A stretch of DNA of 64,000 bases from Vombatus ursinus (taxonomy: Eukaryota; Chordata; Mammalia; Diprotodontia; Vombatidae): the NCBI RefSeq assembly GCF_900497805.2, contig NW_020954626.1, forward strand, positions 132,518-196,517. The letters run 5' to 3'. Positions 10,555 to 20,570 of this stretch are shown here, one piece after another. Position numbers and translations under genes: made by a program. The notes under the pieces are model-generated. The model searched no databases. It saw only the letters and a program-made list of their open reading frames with translations, and was not told the DNA's origin. Within the stretch, counting starts at the first letter, position 1. Every line of letters begins with the position of its first letter.

Positions 10555-13500
10555 CAAAAGTACCTATTAGACTGGTTTTCCTGCACAAAGGGATAACAAG
10601 TTATCAGGTAGCTGGGAATTGGAGCTGGTTCCACTCCACCCACACTTCCACTGTCACCTGGAAGTGCCATTGGGATCATAAGTGTATCAGGAGTCTTTTT
10701 CTGAGGAACAAATGGCTCTACTTCGGCAGACAGCTTGACATTCTTAAGAGAAAAAGAGAAAAATGAATTAATATCTGATTAAAAGAAACGTAAAAACCAA
10801 TACAAATTTGACAGAGGAGAAAGTCTTTCAGAATAGCAATGAATTCTCTTTATTCAGAACCTTCACAGAACATTTAAGAGAAAACAGTTGTGTCACTTTA
10901 AAATAGCTGAACAGCAACCAAGTTATTCATACAAAACCATCAATTAAAACAACAGAAAGTGCATAAAAGGTTACCAAGTTTCAATGAAATCACTCCTTCT
11001 TGCGCAACCAAAGCTGTTAAAGCAATCAAGAATACAAGGAAGTCATACTTCAGAGGCTATAAATAAACTTGGTAGTAAGATATTTAATTCCACAGACAAA
11101 ATAGTTTGGGCTTTACTAATTTCTGCCTTTTGCATTCAGATTAAGGCTAAAACAGTTACTTCAAAAATATAAAAGCATGCATTAAGATTTCAATACACAA
11201 TATAGACATTTAACTCAAAAGAAAGCAACTAAGTTGAAATAAAACCTAAATATTTAACACAAAGAAACAACTTTCTTAAATTGATAAAAACTGCTGGAAA
11301 ACTGAAGATGAATTCAGTATAAAAATTTTAAAACTTCAAAAAATATATAATTTATATTAAATTTTTTTTCTAAAAAAACGGATAAATTCAAATACAATAT
11401 CTTTCTTTGAATGGCAAAGTGTCACTAATGTAACAATACACATTTTAGAATATTTAATGTTACATTACTGTAAGAAAATTCTGATTATCAAGCTCATAAA
11501 CTTGAATGTGAAATCTTCAGCAATTATAAAATCACAAAAAATTTTATGCCACAAAATTTCAATGAAATTTGTGAGAGAAAAAATTTCAGCACCTATTACT
11601 TGATATCAATTTAATTCATTTGGGTCAGAGATTATTAATTAGAGACCCCTTTTGCAGTCTGGAGAAACCTCTGGACCTTTTCTCAGAATAATGTTTCAAA
11701 AAGCATAAAAGAATATATATATATAGGATCACAAAGGAAACCAATTATATTGAAATATAATTTTTTTAAAGTTCAAAGACCTAGATGAAAAGCTTAAGGT
11801 TTTAAAAATCTGTGAAAACCAGACTTACAATGTCATTAGCTATTATTATTTTTTTTATTTTTAGGCAACTGGGGTTAAGTGAATTGCCCAGGGTCACACG
11901 GCTATTAAGTGTCAAGTGTTTGGTCCGAGGCTGGATTTGAACTCAGCTCCTCCTGACTTGAGGGCCGGTGCTCTACCCATTGCGCCACTGAGCTGCCCCT
12001 GTCATTAGCTATTAAAACCCACATGGCACAGACTTCTTAACACCATTATGAGTTAGTGTCAGGCAATGCTGTCAAAAAAATATTACAAAGTCCCTGTACA
12101 AAGCATAGGAATCTGTAATCGAGTAGCAGCAGAGTGAAGAAATGTGTTTAAGTCCTACCTCTGACACTTCCTAACTATGAGGCCCCTTAATATCTACGAG
12201 CCTGTTTCTTCAACCTTAAAATGGGCGTGAAAAGCACCTGTAGTATCTAATAGGATTATTGTAAATTTCAAAAGATAATCTCTAAAAACCAGTTTGCAAT
12301 TATCAAAAGACCATGTTAATTAATACAAATAGTAATTGACATTGATATAGATCACATTCCTCTTTCTTAAATATTTACCTACTATTAAATCTATTAACCT
12401 ACTGTAAAACATTCAAACAGTATTTACTTAAAAAAAGGAACAGCAAAAAACCACACCATTAATTGATATTTTTTTCCTTAACAGTCTTTAAGCTCCTTAC
12501 TCAATTTTGCTCTTCTCCCTAACACTCTCAAGTAACTGAAGCAGATATAATATTAACGCTTTGCTATCTACAGTCGTATAAAAAATGCTGTAAATCACTA
12601 CTGATTAGAGAAATCCAAATTAAAACAACTCTGATGTACCACCTCACACCTATCAGATTGGTTAATATGACAAAAAAGGAAAATGTTGGATATTGGAGAG
12701 GGATGTGGGAAAATGGGGACACTAATGTACTGTTGGTGGAGTTGTAAACTGATTCAACCATTCTGGAAAGCAGTTTGGAAATATGCCCAAAAGGCTATAA
12801 AACTGTGTATACCTTTGATCCAGCAATACCACTGCTAGGTCTATATCCCAAAGACATTCAAAAAAAGGGAAAAGGACCTATTTGTACAAAAATATGTAAG
12901 GCAGCACTTTTTGTGGTGGCTAAGAATCGGAAATCAAAGGGATATCCATCAATTGGGGAAAGGCTAAATAAGCTGTGGTATATGATCACAATAGAATATT
13001 ACTGTGTTATAAGAAATGACAAGCAGCATGATTTCATAAAAACTTGGAAAAATTTACATGAACTGATGCATAGTGAAGTGAACAGAACCAGGAGAATTGT
13101 ACACAGTAACAGCAATATTGTTCAATGAAGAACTGTGAATGACTTGGCTAATCTCAGCAATATAATTATCCAAAACAATACCAAGGGACTAATGGTGAAT
13201 ATCTGCCTCCAGAGAAATAACCAATATTGTTTGAATACAGACTGAATCATGCTATTTTTCACTTTATTTTTTTCCCTTTTATTCGCGTCTTCTTGTACAA
13301 AATGACTAGTATGAAAATGTTTTACATAATTACACCTGTATAACCAATATCGGATTGCTTACCATCCTAAGGAATGGAGGGAGGGATAGAATTTGGAACT
13401 CAAAACTTTAAATAAAAATAAAAAAACTTTAAATAAAAATAAAAATAATAAAGACCTTTAAGAAGGCAAAATTTAAACCACAGCTTACCTTAACCTTAGG

Positions 13501-16500
13501 TAAACAGAGAGCAAAATGTCACTCCCAAACTATCGTCCAAAAAGTTAGCACTTCTTACCAATAGAATTTTAAGTGGTAGGAGAAACGCCTCAAATGGCTC
13601 ACCAACGAACAGATAGCAAGGGACTATTATAATAATTGAAAGTTTCTCCAAATTCAAAAAAAAATGTCATGTCTTCAAATACAGTTGAAAAAGTAGTAGA
13701 TATGGGAGCTGAAGGACCTGGCTTCAAGTTCTGTCTCTACTTACTGTCAGACCTTGTGTGACCTTTCCGAAGTCACCAAAGCCTCTCTTAACCCCAGTTT
13801 TCTCATCTCTAATTGAACTAGACAACTCCTAAAGTCCTTTCCAATTCCAAATTTATGCTCCTATGAACAAGAAATTTAAAGATTTGGGTTCCGTCTGCTT
13901 TGATAATGCACATGTTCCTGCCGAGTTGTGTTTAAATAATTTTTTAAAAGAAACAAACTGTTTAATAAACCAGAAATATGTTTAAAACCCTCTTGCAAAA
14001 CAATGAATTGTTTTGAAAAGTGAATAATGATAATCTAACAAGACTGTTTGGTAAATCTGCATTTGTGTATATTAATGTATTTTTAAAGCAAGGAATATTT
14101 CCAGATCAAATGAACTATATTTTAGCAATACTAAAAACTAATAAAAACAAAACTCCCAAATGAAAATAATCAATATAAATGGTAGTAATCTCTCCACAAA
14201 AAATATATATCTCTTCAAACTATTTCTTTTATTTGCAGTTAAAGCCTTGTTCAGTTCAAAACTTAAGAAACAGTTCTCACTCAGTTGAGTTTGTGGTGCC
14301 CAAAGTACATTTTATAAGACTTTTACCAACCTGATCAATGAAATGCTCAACAGGTCACACGTATAATTTACAACAAATTTTTTTGCAAGCAAAGAAAATT
14401 CATATTTATTCAGTTCTAAGCTTGTTTTTCCTTTGATTTGATATGCTTTTTTCAATAGTACTAGTTATATATTTCATTCCAACAATTAAAATAACAATAA
14501 ATATAAATGACTCCTTTGTTCTTTGCCTAGAAGAAAGCTACTGTAGTCATCACCAGCTGCAGAGACAGAAGATGTCACTAGCAGGAACAGACTGGTAAAC
14601 TATATTCTACAGTTAGAGCACTGGATAGTTTTTTTAAAGATCTTGTTTGTTGTGTTTTTAGGAAGTTCCATATCTCAAATTAAAATGCATTATCTCCCCT
14701 CCCCCAACCCAGAGATCAGGAAAGCAACACTAAAATTTCTAATTGTTCTCCCATATACCACAATTTGATAAAGCAGATACAAACAATATGTTGGGAGTGA
14801 TTATAGCACTAAACTAGAGAAAACTAGAGAAATGATCCACTTACATTTGTTTGAAAGTGAAAAGGAAAATTTTGAAGCTAGCAAGAAAATGTAGTGTGCT
14901 ATGGGAATGTAAGGGAACATGCTATATAGTTATGTTAAAATTTAGTTTTATTACTAGATATTTGAATTTGGGTTTTAATTAGAGATTAGAGAAAAGTCAT
15001 TGTTTTTCAAGACCTATTTTTCAGACATCAGAAATCTCACATCAAGAATCTGACTCTTTCAAACACAGTTCTAAAAATACAGTAATGCATCCAGGGAAAA
15101 AACTAGTAAGACCAATGCTAAATTATACTTTTGCCTTAAGTTATCTAAAAAAAAAAATCAACTATGAAATTAGATTATCTTTCATTCTCCAAAGTTCTTC
15201 AGACTCAGTATACCTTAAATGAAATTATTTCATAATTTAAAAATTATCACTGCAAAAATTATGTCCATATAATTACACCTATAGTAGGTACATTAGGGAG
15301 TTTATTCACTTCTTCATTGTAAACTATCGTAGAGGGAAATTACAGAAATAGAGGCTATTAATTACATTGTTTCTGCAGCTAGCATATTCAAGTTACCACC
15401 CCCTAAAATTGAGAATTCAGAAAGAGGTAAAAGTCTTACTTCAAACCTATTTCATTAGTCTACTCAAACATATTCAATGGACTACTGAGAGCCCACTTAA
15501 ATTCATTAAGTGTTTACTGAGGCAGCTATGCTAGGCCTGCTGTGGGAGGGGATAAATACCATCTACATATTTATTATTTGTTGATAATCTAAATTGCACA
15601 TTTTTTGGTGATAAAATTACCAAAAAAGAAGGTAGACTTTTCCTCCATACGAAACAATGTAAAACTAAGTCTAAATGTCTACATTAGAAAATAATAATAC
15701 TGTCTCACAATGAAGGTTCAGAAGAAATTGTATCTCCCACTTAAAGGAAAAGAAAAAAGTCAGATCAGAAAAACACTTTGGATTTTGTCCATCTCAGAAT
15801 GGAAACTGACGTCACTCTTTAAGATATTTTGCCTCCTGTAGCCAAAAGTACATTCTGAAGGAAACTGTGATATAATGAAGTAAAGAGTACTCAAGAAAAT
15901 CCCAGAAGCTATCCTCCTAACTGCCTGGAGATTTACTCAAAATGTTTACACTGACTAAATAAAGCACTTGCCAAAACAAACTACAGGAATAACTTTAGTC
16001 TGAAGTAAAAATTTTGCAAGACTTCAGAACACATTTAGAAAAATCAAAGTCTGAAACTTTAACTTGTTAACAATCAGTTTTCCTACCCATTTGCATTCCT
16101 ATTTACCTGATTTTTTTTGCTTTAAAAAAAAAAACTAAGTAGACATAACCTAATCCAATTCAAATAAAATATGGGATGTAGTACAGCATATATACATACT
16201 ACTTACTAGTACTATTTATTAGTATTTACTAATTATTGACACAGCGACAGAACAGTCCTGAAATTTGTGTCATTTACTTTTATATTCAGACATAGAAGCC
16301 AATATCGGCTACCCTAACTCTACAGTTTAAAAATGAACTCATTTTGGGGTAGCTTAACATCATTAATGATGTTATTAGTATTTTAAAGCATTGGGAATTA
16401 TGAAAACTTATTTTGAAAAGGAAGTCATCATAAGAAATTCCACTCCCTTATAATTCCTGGCATATGCATACATACACCTCATGGCATTATTGCTTTCTTT

Positions 16501-19054
16501 AATTCTTAGAAAGTAACAAAATAGTCAACAAATTCTAAGTACAGAATTCTCCATTAGTTATTCACTGGAAAGCAGGCCAATTTTTGAACTTTATGTACTC
16601 AGTTCTTATGTCTGTGTAAATAAATTGGTTAAATACTTCAATTTCAAGAAACAAGAAGATTTCTTTCACTGTGTGTAATAGATTATGATCTGCAATTTTT
16701 GTTGCCATGTTTGAAATCAAACATTTAATAAAATAAAATCTAGTTACTAATTCTTCCTATCTCTCCTCACACTACTTTTTTCAAGAAAAAGCTACACATT
16801 ACACCTACTGCTCCTAGAACACTTAAATGAAATCTAGAAATCTGCCTGATTTTCTTGGCAATTACAATTAAAATATATGCTTTTATATAAAAGTATCTAA
16901 AAAACTACTAGAATTATTTTCTAGTATGTAATATCTCTTCCAAATGCTGTAGTCATTATCACAATTACCATTATTTACAGAATCACAGTACTTTTAATGA
17001 CTAATAAGTTTATGTTCTTAGAAATCACTTACTCCAAATCCCTCATCAGAAACTGTTAAACATGCTCTTTTACATTAAGCAAAGAGATCACAGGCAAGTA
17101 TAACTAGATAGAGAATTAAGAGAATACTTATCAAGAAAAGAACCAACTAAGTTTTTAGGTAGAAAGATAAACACACACATAGAATACAAACACTCCAGCC
17201 TTCACCAGAAATTATTTCCTCATACACTTCATGTTACAAAGATGACCACATTCAATTAAATAGCTATGTTAAAAGTTGTTGTTTAAATGGTTAATTGCAC
17301 TTCCTTTAGGATGAAAGGGACTTTAAGTACACACTAGCATTACTAGTTACTGCTCTGGCATCCTGGTGAATAACCAAAATATTTAACCCTCTCATTAGCT
17401 TACACCTATAAACGAGGAAATGGTTCAACAATCTCTTATTTTGTCACACTTCAAAAAGTCAGCCATCTTTGATAAACACTTCTTTCAGACTTGAGTCAAA
17501 CAAGCCACAAAAATTAAGGCAAAGGTATTAACAAGGTTAACAGAACACAAAATATATTTGCCAAAGCCCTTTTCTATGAATATTCCCTTACATAATTCCA
17601 TATTCTACCAAATCCATTCATGTTTTTAGTCATGTGTGTGTATATACACATCTAAAAGTGAGAGAGGGGGAAGGAGAGAAAAAAGAGAGGGGGAGGAAGA
17701 GAGAGGAGGAAAAAGTGAAAAGAAAGAGGGAGAGGGGGAGAGAGAGAAGAAAGAGTGGGAGAGAAAAGAGGGGGACAAAAAGGGAGGGGGAGAGAAGAAA
17801 GGGAGAGAGGGATCGGAAAGAGGAAAAGAGAGGGAGAGAGGGAGAAAGAAAGGGAGGAGAGGAAGAGAAGAGCGAGAAGACAGCCTAGATCATAAAGTCC
17901 TAGGAAAGTTGGGAATCCCTTTCTCTATTAACTTGCCTCATGCTTTCCTTCCCCCAAGAAAGATCCACATTGAATCTCTCCTCTTCTTTCTCCATCCTAT
18001 TACCCATTTCATCAACTAGTTAAGGACTTCAGCAAAAGATACGGGTGGAAACGAAGTTTATCTATCAAATTTGCTTCTCGTTAACAGCTCTAGTAGAAAG
18101 TTCTGGGAAAGGGAGAAAAAAAAAGGCTAAAACTTTTGACAGAAACCCCCTCCCCTTTTTTTTTGGACTGTGCATTTCCATTGTTCCTGTCAACCAGTCA
18201 CTATCATCGCTCTGCAACTAGTAATCAAGACTGTGGAATAAAAACAAATAAACCAAACCAAAGTAAGTCCTTCTCGGATTTAATTAAAAAAACAAACAAC
18301 CAACTAACAAATTAATTTGGTTCGCTGAATGGTCCATCTCTTTACAAACCCCCACCCCGAACTTTTAGAACAAGATATCTAGGCATCTATTTTTTAAGTG
18401 TGCCCTACACTCCCTCCTGTTTAGAGTCCGTACCTGCTCTCCCGCGGGGGGGGGGGAGGAGGGAGCGCGAGGGGCCGTCACTAAGCAGGAGGTGGACCGC
18501 AAGACCACCTAAAATACCTGCAAGCACCTGGGTGCAGGTATCCCCCAGACTGACATTTCTTTCTAGGACACCTCCGCTGAAATGCCCTCTTTCTCACGTG
18601 TGCCTGCATTCAGACGACACATCCCTCGGACTGTCCTTTCGAAGCTCAACACTATTGGGGGTGGGGGTGGGGGGCTGGGAGGATAAACCCACAGAGTGGG
18701 GGAGAGTACCTGGAATCACGCAGGTGCTCAAACCAGCTGTCAGACCCCGCCCCCCCCAAGTAGAACCCTCGGGGCGGGGGGCGCGGAGAGCCCCCCACCC
18801 TCCGGCCGGCCCAGGGTCGGAAACACTAAAGGGGCTGCGGGCACAGGCGGGGGTGGGGTGCGGAGGGGGCGGGGAGAACCCGCCCGGGACTACGCGAGAG
18901 CCCGGTGAGAGGGAGCTGTCAGACGCGGCCCCGGAACGAGGCTTTCTTTCCGCATCCGCACCGGGCCTCGGGCCTTTGCAGGCTCCGGGGCTCGCCCGGA
19001 CCGGCCCGGCCCGGCCCCGCGTACCTGGTCCCCGGCTGCGGCGGCTCGGTCCAT
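5203..19054 (-). CDS. SECISBP2L: SECISBP2L, N-terminal part (exons 1-4, continues beyond the left edge)
   Basis: Four exons join (19025-19054, 10564-10742, 8202-8526, 5203-5341) into 673 coding nt, the first ~224 residues. The product matches the human SECISBP2L N-terminus as I remember it over its whole length, including LITCYPFVQENQSNR, LYNND, RWQQPNPNP, QLMPAPCAQVMGFYHPF and SKIVLLVDA. The family is related to SECISBP2, which binds the SECIS stem-loop in selenoprotein mRNAs. The SECIS-binding L7Ae-type domain is C-terminal and lies outside this window, so only the poorly structured N-terminal region is present. Exon ends have AG/GT sites and compatible phases (0, 2, 0, 1). Introns 1-3 are ~8.3, 2.0 and 2.9 kb. 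The start is the first ATG in a strong Kozak context before a canonical donor. The protein begins MDRAAAAGDQ, where I recall human as MDRAPTEQ, so the exon-1 peptide is longer and Ala-rich. No frame damage is seen; the gene looks functional. Confidence 0.95.
5427..5555 (-). repeat. Dispersed repeat sharing a segment with the HAL1 3' end
   Basis: Read on the minus strand, TGACTTAGAAAATCACAAA resembles TGACTTAGAATACCACAAA near the 3' end of the HAL1 at 42137-42155. GAGGTGTCAA at 5433 looks like an element end. Family unassigned. Confidence 0.45.
5556..7224. other. Intron 3 sequence, no feature seen
   Basis: AT-rich, with short homopolymer runs (poly-T near 6045, poly-C near 6090). No interspersed repeat was recognised with confidence and no exon-like frame. 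Confidence 0.45.
7225..7391 (+). mobile_element. tRNA-derived CORE-SINE in intron 3
   Basis: Complete layout: head GCCGCTAAGTGGCACAGTGG, B box GAGTTCAAATCC, CORE TGTGACCTTGGGCAAGTCAC, tail (AAAAC)n. It is antisense to SECISBP2L. No clear target duplication, so it is probably older than the other copies. Confidence 0.85.
7953..8098 (-). mobile_element. tRNA-derived CORE-SINE in intron 3, sense to the gene
   Basis: Minus-strand head GGGGCAGCTAGGTGGTGCAG and a B-box-like motif are present. CORE and T-rich tail run leftward. A short duplication CCTACAT (7946-7952 and 8099-8105) flanks it. It ends ~100 nt downstream of the exon-3 donor. Confidence 0.8.
8202..8526 (-). CDS. SECISBP2L: SECISBP2L coding exon 3
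   Basis: 325 nt, starting with the last base of the split Arg codon and ending in phase 0 after ...RGPVVQK. The acceptor is tttacag and the donor is AAA|gtaagt, a full U1 match. The peptide is rich in Pro, Tyr, Gln and Asn (WQQPNPNPPGPY, TYYQLMPAPCAQVMGFYHPF), as expected of a disordered N-terminal region, with an Arg/Ser stretch (SSHRSRSSNRG) near its end. No domain with a known catalytic role is visible. Skipping exons 2 and 3 together would remove 504 nt and keep the frame. Confidence 0.95.
8527..10563. other. Intron 2, largely unique
   Basis: 2.0 kb between exons 3 and 2. Apart from the (CA)n tract and short A/T runs, I recognise nothing in it. Confidence 0.5.
10519..10553. repeat. (CA)n / (UG)n microsatellite beside the exon-2 donor
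   Basis: About 17 uninterrupted CA units on the plus strand. In the SECISBP2L pre-mRNA this reads (UG)n and starts ~10 nt after the exon-2 5' splice site. Confidence 0.95.
10564..10742 (-). CDS. SECISBP2L: SECISBP2L coding exon 2
   Basis: 179 nt encoding NVKLSAEVEPFVPQKK, then TPDTLMIPMALP, ending ...ENQSN plus two bases of an Arg codon. The acceptor is ctcttaag before AAT. The donor is AATAG|gtactt, which lacks the usual G at +5 and so looks weak. A (TG)n tract in transcript orientation starts about 10 nt into the intron. The length is not a multiple of three, so skipping this exon alone would shift the frame. L14-P23 (LSAEVEPFVP) resembles a PAM2 motif, and I recall an almost identical block at the same relative place in SECISBP2. 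Confidence 0.95.
11846..11999 (-). mobile_element. tRNA-derived CORE-SINE in intron 1, young
   Basis: Head GGGGCAGCTCAGTGGCGCAA on the minus strand, with CORE and poly-A running leftward. A perfect 15-bp duplication TGTCATTAGCTATTA lies at 11831-11845 and 12000-12014. It is in sense orientation relative to SECISBP2L. Confidence 0.92.
12575..13455 (+). mobile_element. 5'-truncated L1, antisense in intron 1
   Basis: It begins inside ORF2 (AGAGAAATCCAAATTAAAAC...). An uninterrupted ORF2 C-terminus of 117 codons is present at 12775-13128 (FDPAIPLLGLYPKDIQKK, YPSIGERLNKLWYMITIEYY, WKNLHELMHSEVNRTR). A 3'UTR with GGAGGGAGGGATAGAATTTG and an A-rich tail (AAATAAAAATAAAA) follow. No reverse transcriptase or endonuclease remains. 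Confidence 0.92.
13700..13866 (+). repeat. MIR-type SINE
   Basis: ACCTTGTGTGACC, AACCCCAGTTTTCTCATCTC and CCTTTCCAATTCCAAATTTA match the CORE and 3' part of MIR-like SINEs. Confidence 0.7.
13867..17654. other. Intron 1 interior, repeat-poor
   Basis: About 3.8 kb of AT-rich sequence with almost no recognisable interspersed repeat, apart from a possible short head of the unassigned old repeat near 15500-15560. No exon-like frame is seen. Low repeat load in a first intron sometimes marks regulatory sequence, but no specific element can be named by eye. Confidence 0.5.
17655..17882. repeat. Polypurine (GA-rich) tract in intron 1
   Basis: About 228 bp composed almost only of A and G on the plus strand (mixed GAGA, GGGA and AAAG units). 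In the SECISBP2L transcript it is a long polypyrimidine tract. Such mirror-like purine tracts can form triplex (H-DNA). The Lys/Arg/Glu-rich frames through it are compositional and not genes. Confidence 0.85.
18657..18682 (+). other. G-quadruplex-capable motif in intron 1
   Basis: Four G-runs with very short loops (GGGGG T GGGGG T GGGGGG CT GGG) about 350 bp downstream of the exon-1 donor. The G-rich strand is the template strand of SECISBP2L. It meets the usual G4 pattern of four runs of at least three G with short loops. Confidence 0.6.
19025..19054 (-). CDS. SECISBP2L: SECISBP2L coding exon 1
   Basis: Ten codons, MDRAAAAGDQ. The ATG at 19054-19052 is in gccATGG context, with G at -3 and +4. 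The exon ends CAG and is followed by the donor gtac (19024 onward). It ends in phase 0, which fits exon 2 beginning with the Asn codon of NVKLSAEV. It lies inside the CpG island. The GCC/GCA/GCC run encoding Ala-Ala-Ala-Ala looks like a lineage-specific expansion relative to the human sequence I remember. Confidence 0.9.
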
Positions 19055-19083
19055 GGCGCCTCCTGCGGTAGCGGGAGCCGCTC

Positions 19084-19122
19084 TCAGTCAGCGTCGAGAA
19101 CGCCCAGGGCCGCTTCCCCCAT
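19084..19122 (-). CDS. Upstream ORF in the probable SECISBP2L 5'UTR (12 codons)
   Basis: ATG at 19122-19120 in gccATGG context (G at -3 and +4) opens a 12-codon frame, MGEAALGVLDAD, closed by TGA at 19086-19084. The stop is 29 nt before the SECISBP2L start codon, and the uORF does not overlap the main frame. If transcription starts upstream of 19122, as the island suggests, ribosomes would meet this start first. Efficient reinitiation over 29 nt would be limited, so it could lower basal translation. It is visible in sequence; its use is inference. Confidence 0.5.
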   Translation of the reverse strand: MGEAALGVLDAD

Positions 19123-19350
19123 GGCCCCCGCCCGGGACGTGACAGCGATTCGGGCCCTCCCGTCCCTCTCGCTCTAGCCCAGACACAGAGTCCGGCTACG
19201 CCACTGACCGTAGCGGCGGCTCCTGCTCCCGGAGATGATGGAGAAGGAGGAGGAGGTGCAGGGGGGGCGGGGGCAGGGGGGACAACCGTGTAAGGAGGAG
19301 GCGGAGGGAAAAAGAGGCAGAGGGAAGGGCGGGGGGACGGGGGAGGGGGA

Positions 19351-19974
19351 AAGAGAGATTATCTAGGACGGGAGCCGAGGAGGCTCAAATGACTGCGGAA
19401 GGCGTTGTCAGATGCAGAAAGAAGCCGCCTTCTGAGGAAAGAATGGGGCAGGACTCGGGCGGCTGGAGTGACGGAGTTTCCTGGCCAATGGATGGGACTC
19501 ACAGCAGAAGGCTCAGCACCCTGTACCGGGGCCCTGTCAAGGTACAAGACTCGTGATGAAAAATGCTGTCCACCTTCAGGGAGAGAACTCATGAACTTTG
19601 AGTGCAGACTGACGCATACTTTTTTCATTTTCTTTATTTTTTTCTTGCAACGTGGCTAATATGGAAATAATGTTTTGTATGACTTCACGTGTATCATTGA
19701 TATCTCAATGGATGGGGGTGGGGCTGGAGGGAAGGAATTGAGACTGAACTGGGGACGGGTGGCCCGTCTTTGAACGTGAATTTCATGCCTGTTGGAGCCC
19801 GTACTGTAAAGCTCTGTGGTTTGGGAGGTGCCCCCAGGGCCTTGGTATCTAGGACACTTTGATTCTGCCCCAGAGTACACTCAGGATCCTCTCCTCTCCC
19901 TTCTCTGTGTCGTAGGAAGGAACAATTTGTTAAGTTAATAGTGTTCATAAGTTAATATTTAAAAGACATTCTTT
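19351..19974. other. Upstream flank of the CpG island, no feature recognised
   Basis: Non-repetitive sequence immediately upstream of the promoter. A donor-like CAAGGTACAAG occurs near 19540 on the plus strand, but nothing else supports a divergent transcript. Confidence 0.4.
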
Positions 19975-20224
19975 ATTCAGTTCAGCAAACATTGGTTCAG
20001 CACCTGCTGTGTGCCCCACCTGGTTCTTGATTATGAGTATCTGAAGATTTATCAGCATAACTTTCACCCTCAAGAAATGCACAGTCTAGTAGAGGAAGAC
20101 ACATGCAATTCCACTCTACAGACATTTATTTATTGGGTCCCTGCTATGTGCAGGACAAGGTGCCGCTTGCTACAATGTGGCTGTCATGGTACAAGGAGGG
20201 GTCAGTGACCTAAAGACAAGTCCC

Positions 20225-20370
20225 CCGACTCACACTTAAAATTTCAGTGACTTTAGTAAGGTCACTTAACTTACTTAGACCTCAGTTTCTTCACCTGTCA
20301 AATGAAGAAATTGAACTAGATGGTTTTCTAGTATCCCTTCTTACTTTAAACTCGTGATCATGCAATCAGA
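20225..20370 (+). repeat. MIR-type SINE
   Basis: GGTCACTTAACTTACTTAGA, CCTCAGTTTCTTCACCTGTC and GAACTAGATGGTTTTC match the MIR CORE and downstream region. Confidence 0.75.
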
Positions 20371-20556
20371 CTCTTCTTAAACTTACCATTAGGGAGGAAA
20401 TGACATGTCCACAAGAGAGAATGAGATATGGGCAAAAGAGAGGCCCAAAGTGCTAGAAGACATTTGAGGAGGGAGAGATCACTTTCAGTTCATGGAGGAG
20501 ATGGCACTTGAGTTGGACCATGAAGGAAGGAAGGAATCTCAATAGATAAAAGAATT

Positions 20557-20570
20557 GGGGGGGGGGGGGG
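20557..20570 (+). repeat. G14 homopolymer
   Basis: Fourteen consecutive G residues inside the family U repeat. This is an assembly- and sequencing-sensitive spot. Confidence 0.9.

Larger units (their letters stand above)
18430..19350 (-). promoter_or_regulatory. SECISBP2L: CpG-island promoter of SECISBP2L
   Basis: GC content and CpG density rise sharply from about 18430 to 19200, with a G-rich, CpG-poorer shoulder to about 19350, against an AT-rich background on both sides. Coding exon 1 lies inside. No TATA box is obvious upstream of the ATG, which fits a dispersed housekeeping-type start, so the transcription start cannot be fixed from sequence alone. Upstream and 5'UTR sequence includes GC boxes and a GGA-rich stretch (19226-19300). 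Open reading frames on the plus strand here are GC-driven and are not annotated. Confidence 0.85.

Noticed and set aside
17634-18019. Lys/Glu/Arg-rich frames through 17.6-18.0 kb
   Set aside because: They follow directly from the GA-rich polypurine tract, and two frames give the same kind of composition.
18400-19071. 223-codon frame on the plus strand across the CpG island
   Set aside because: It is antisense to exon 1, GC-driven (few stops), rich in Pro/Arg/Gly, without domain features, and overlaps frames of equal length on other phases.
19405-19659. Divergent transcript upstream of SECISBP2L
   Set aside because: Only a donor-like CAAGGTACAAG and a short frame were seen. Without transcript data this is not enough to annotate.
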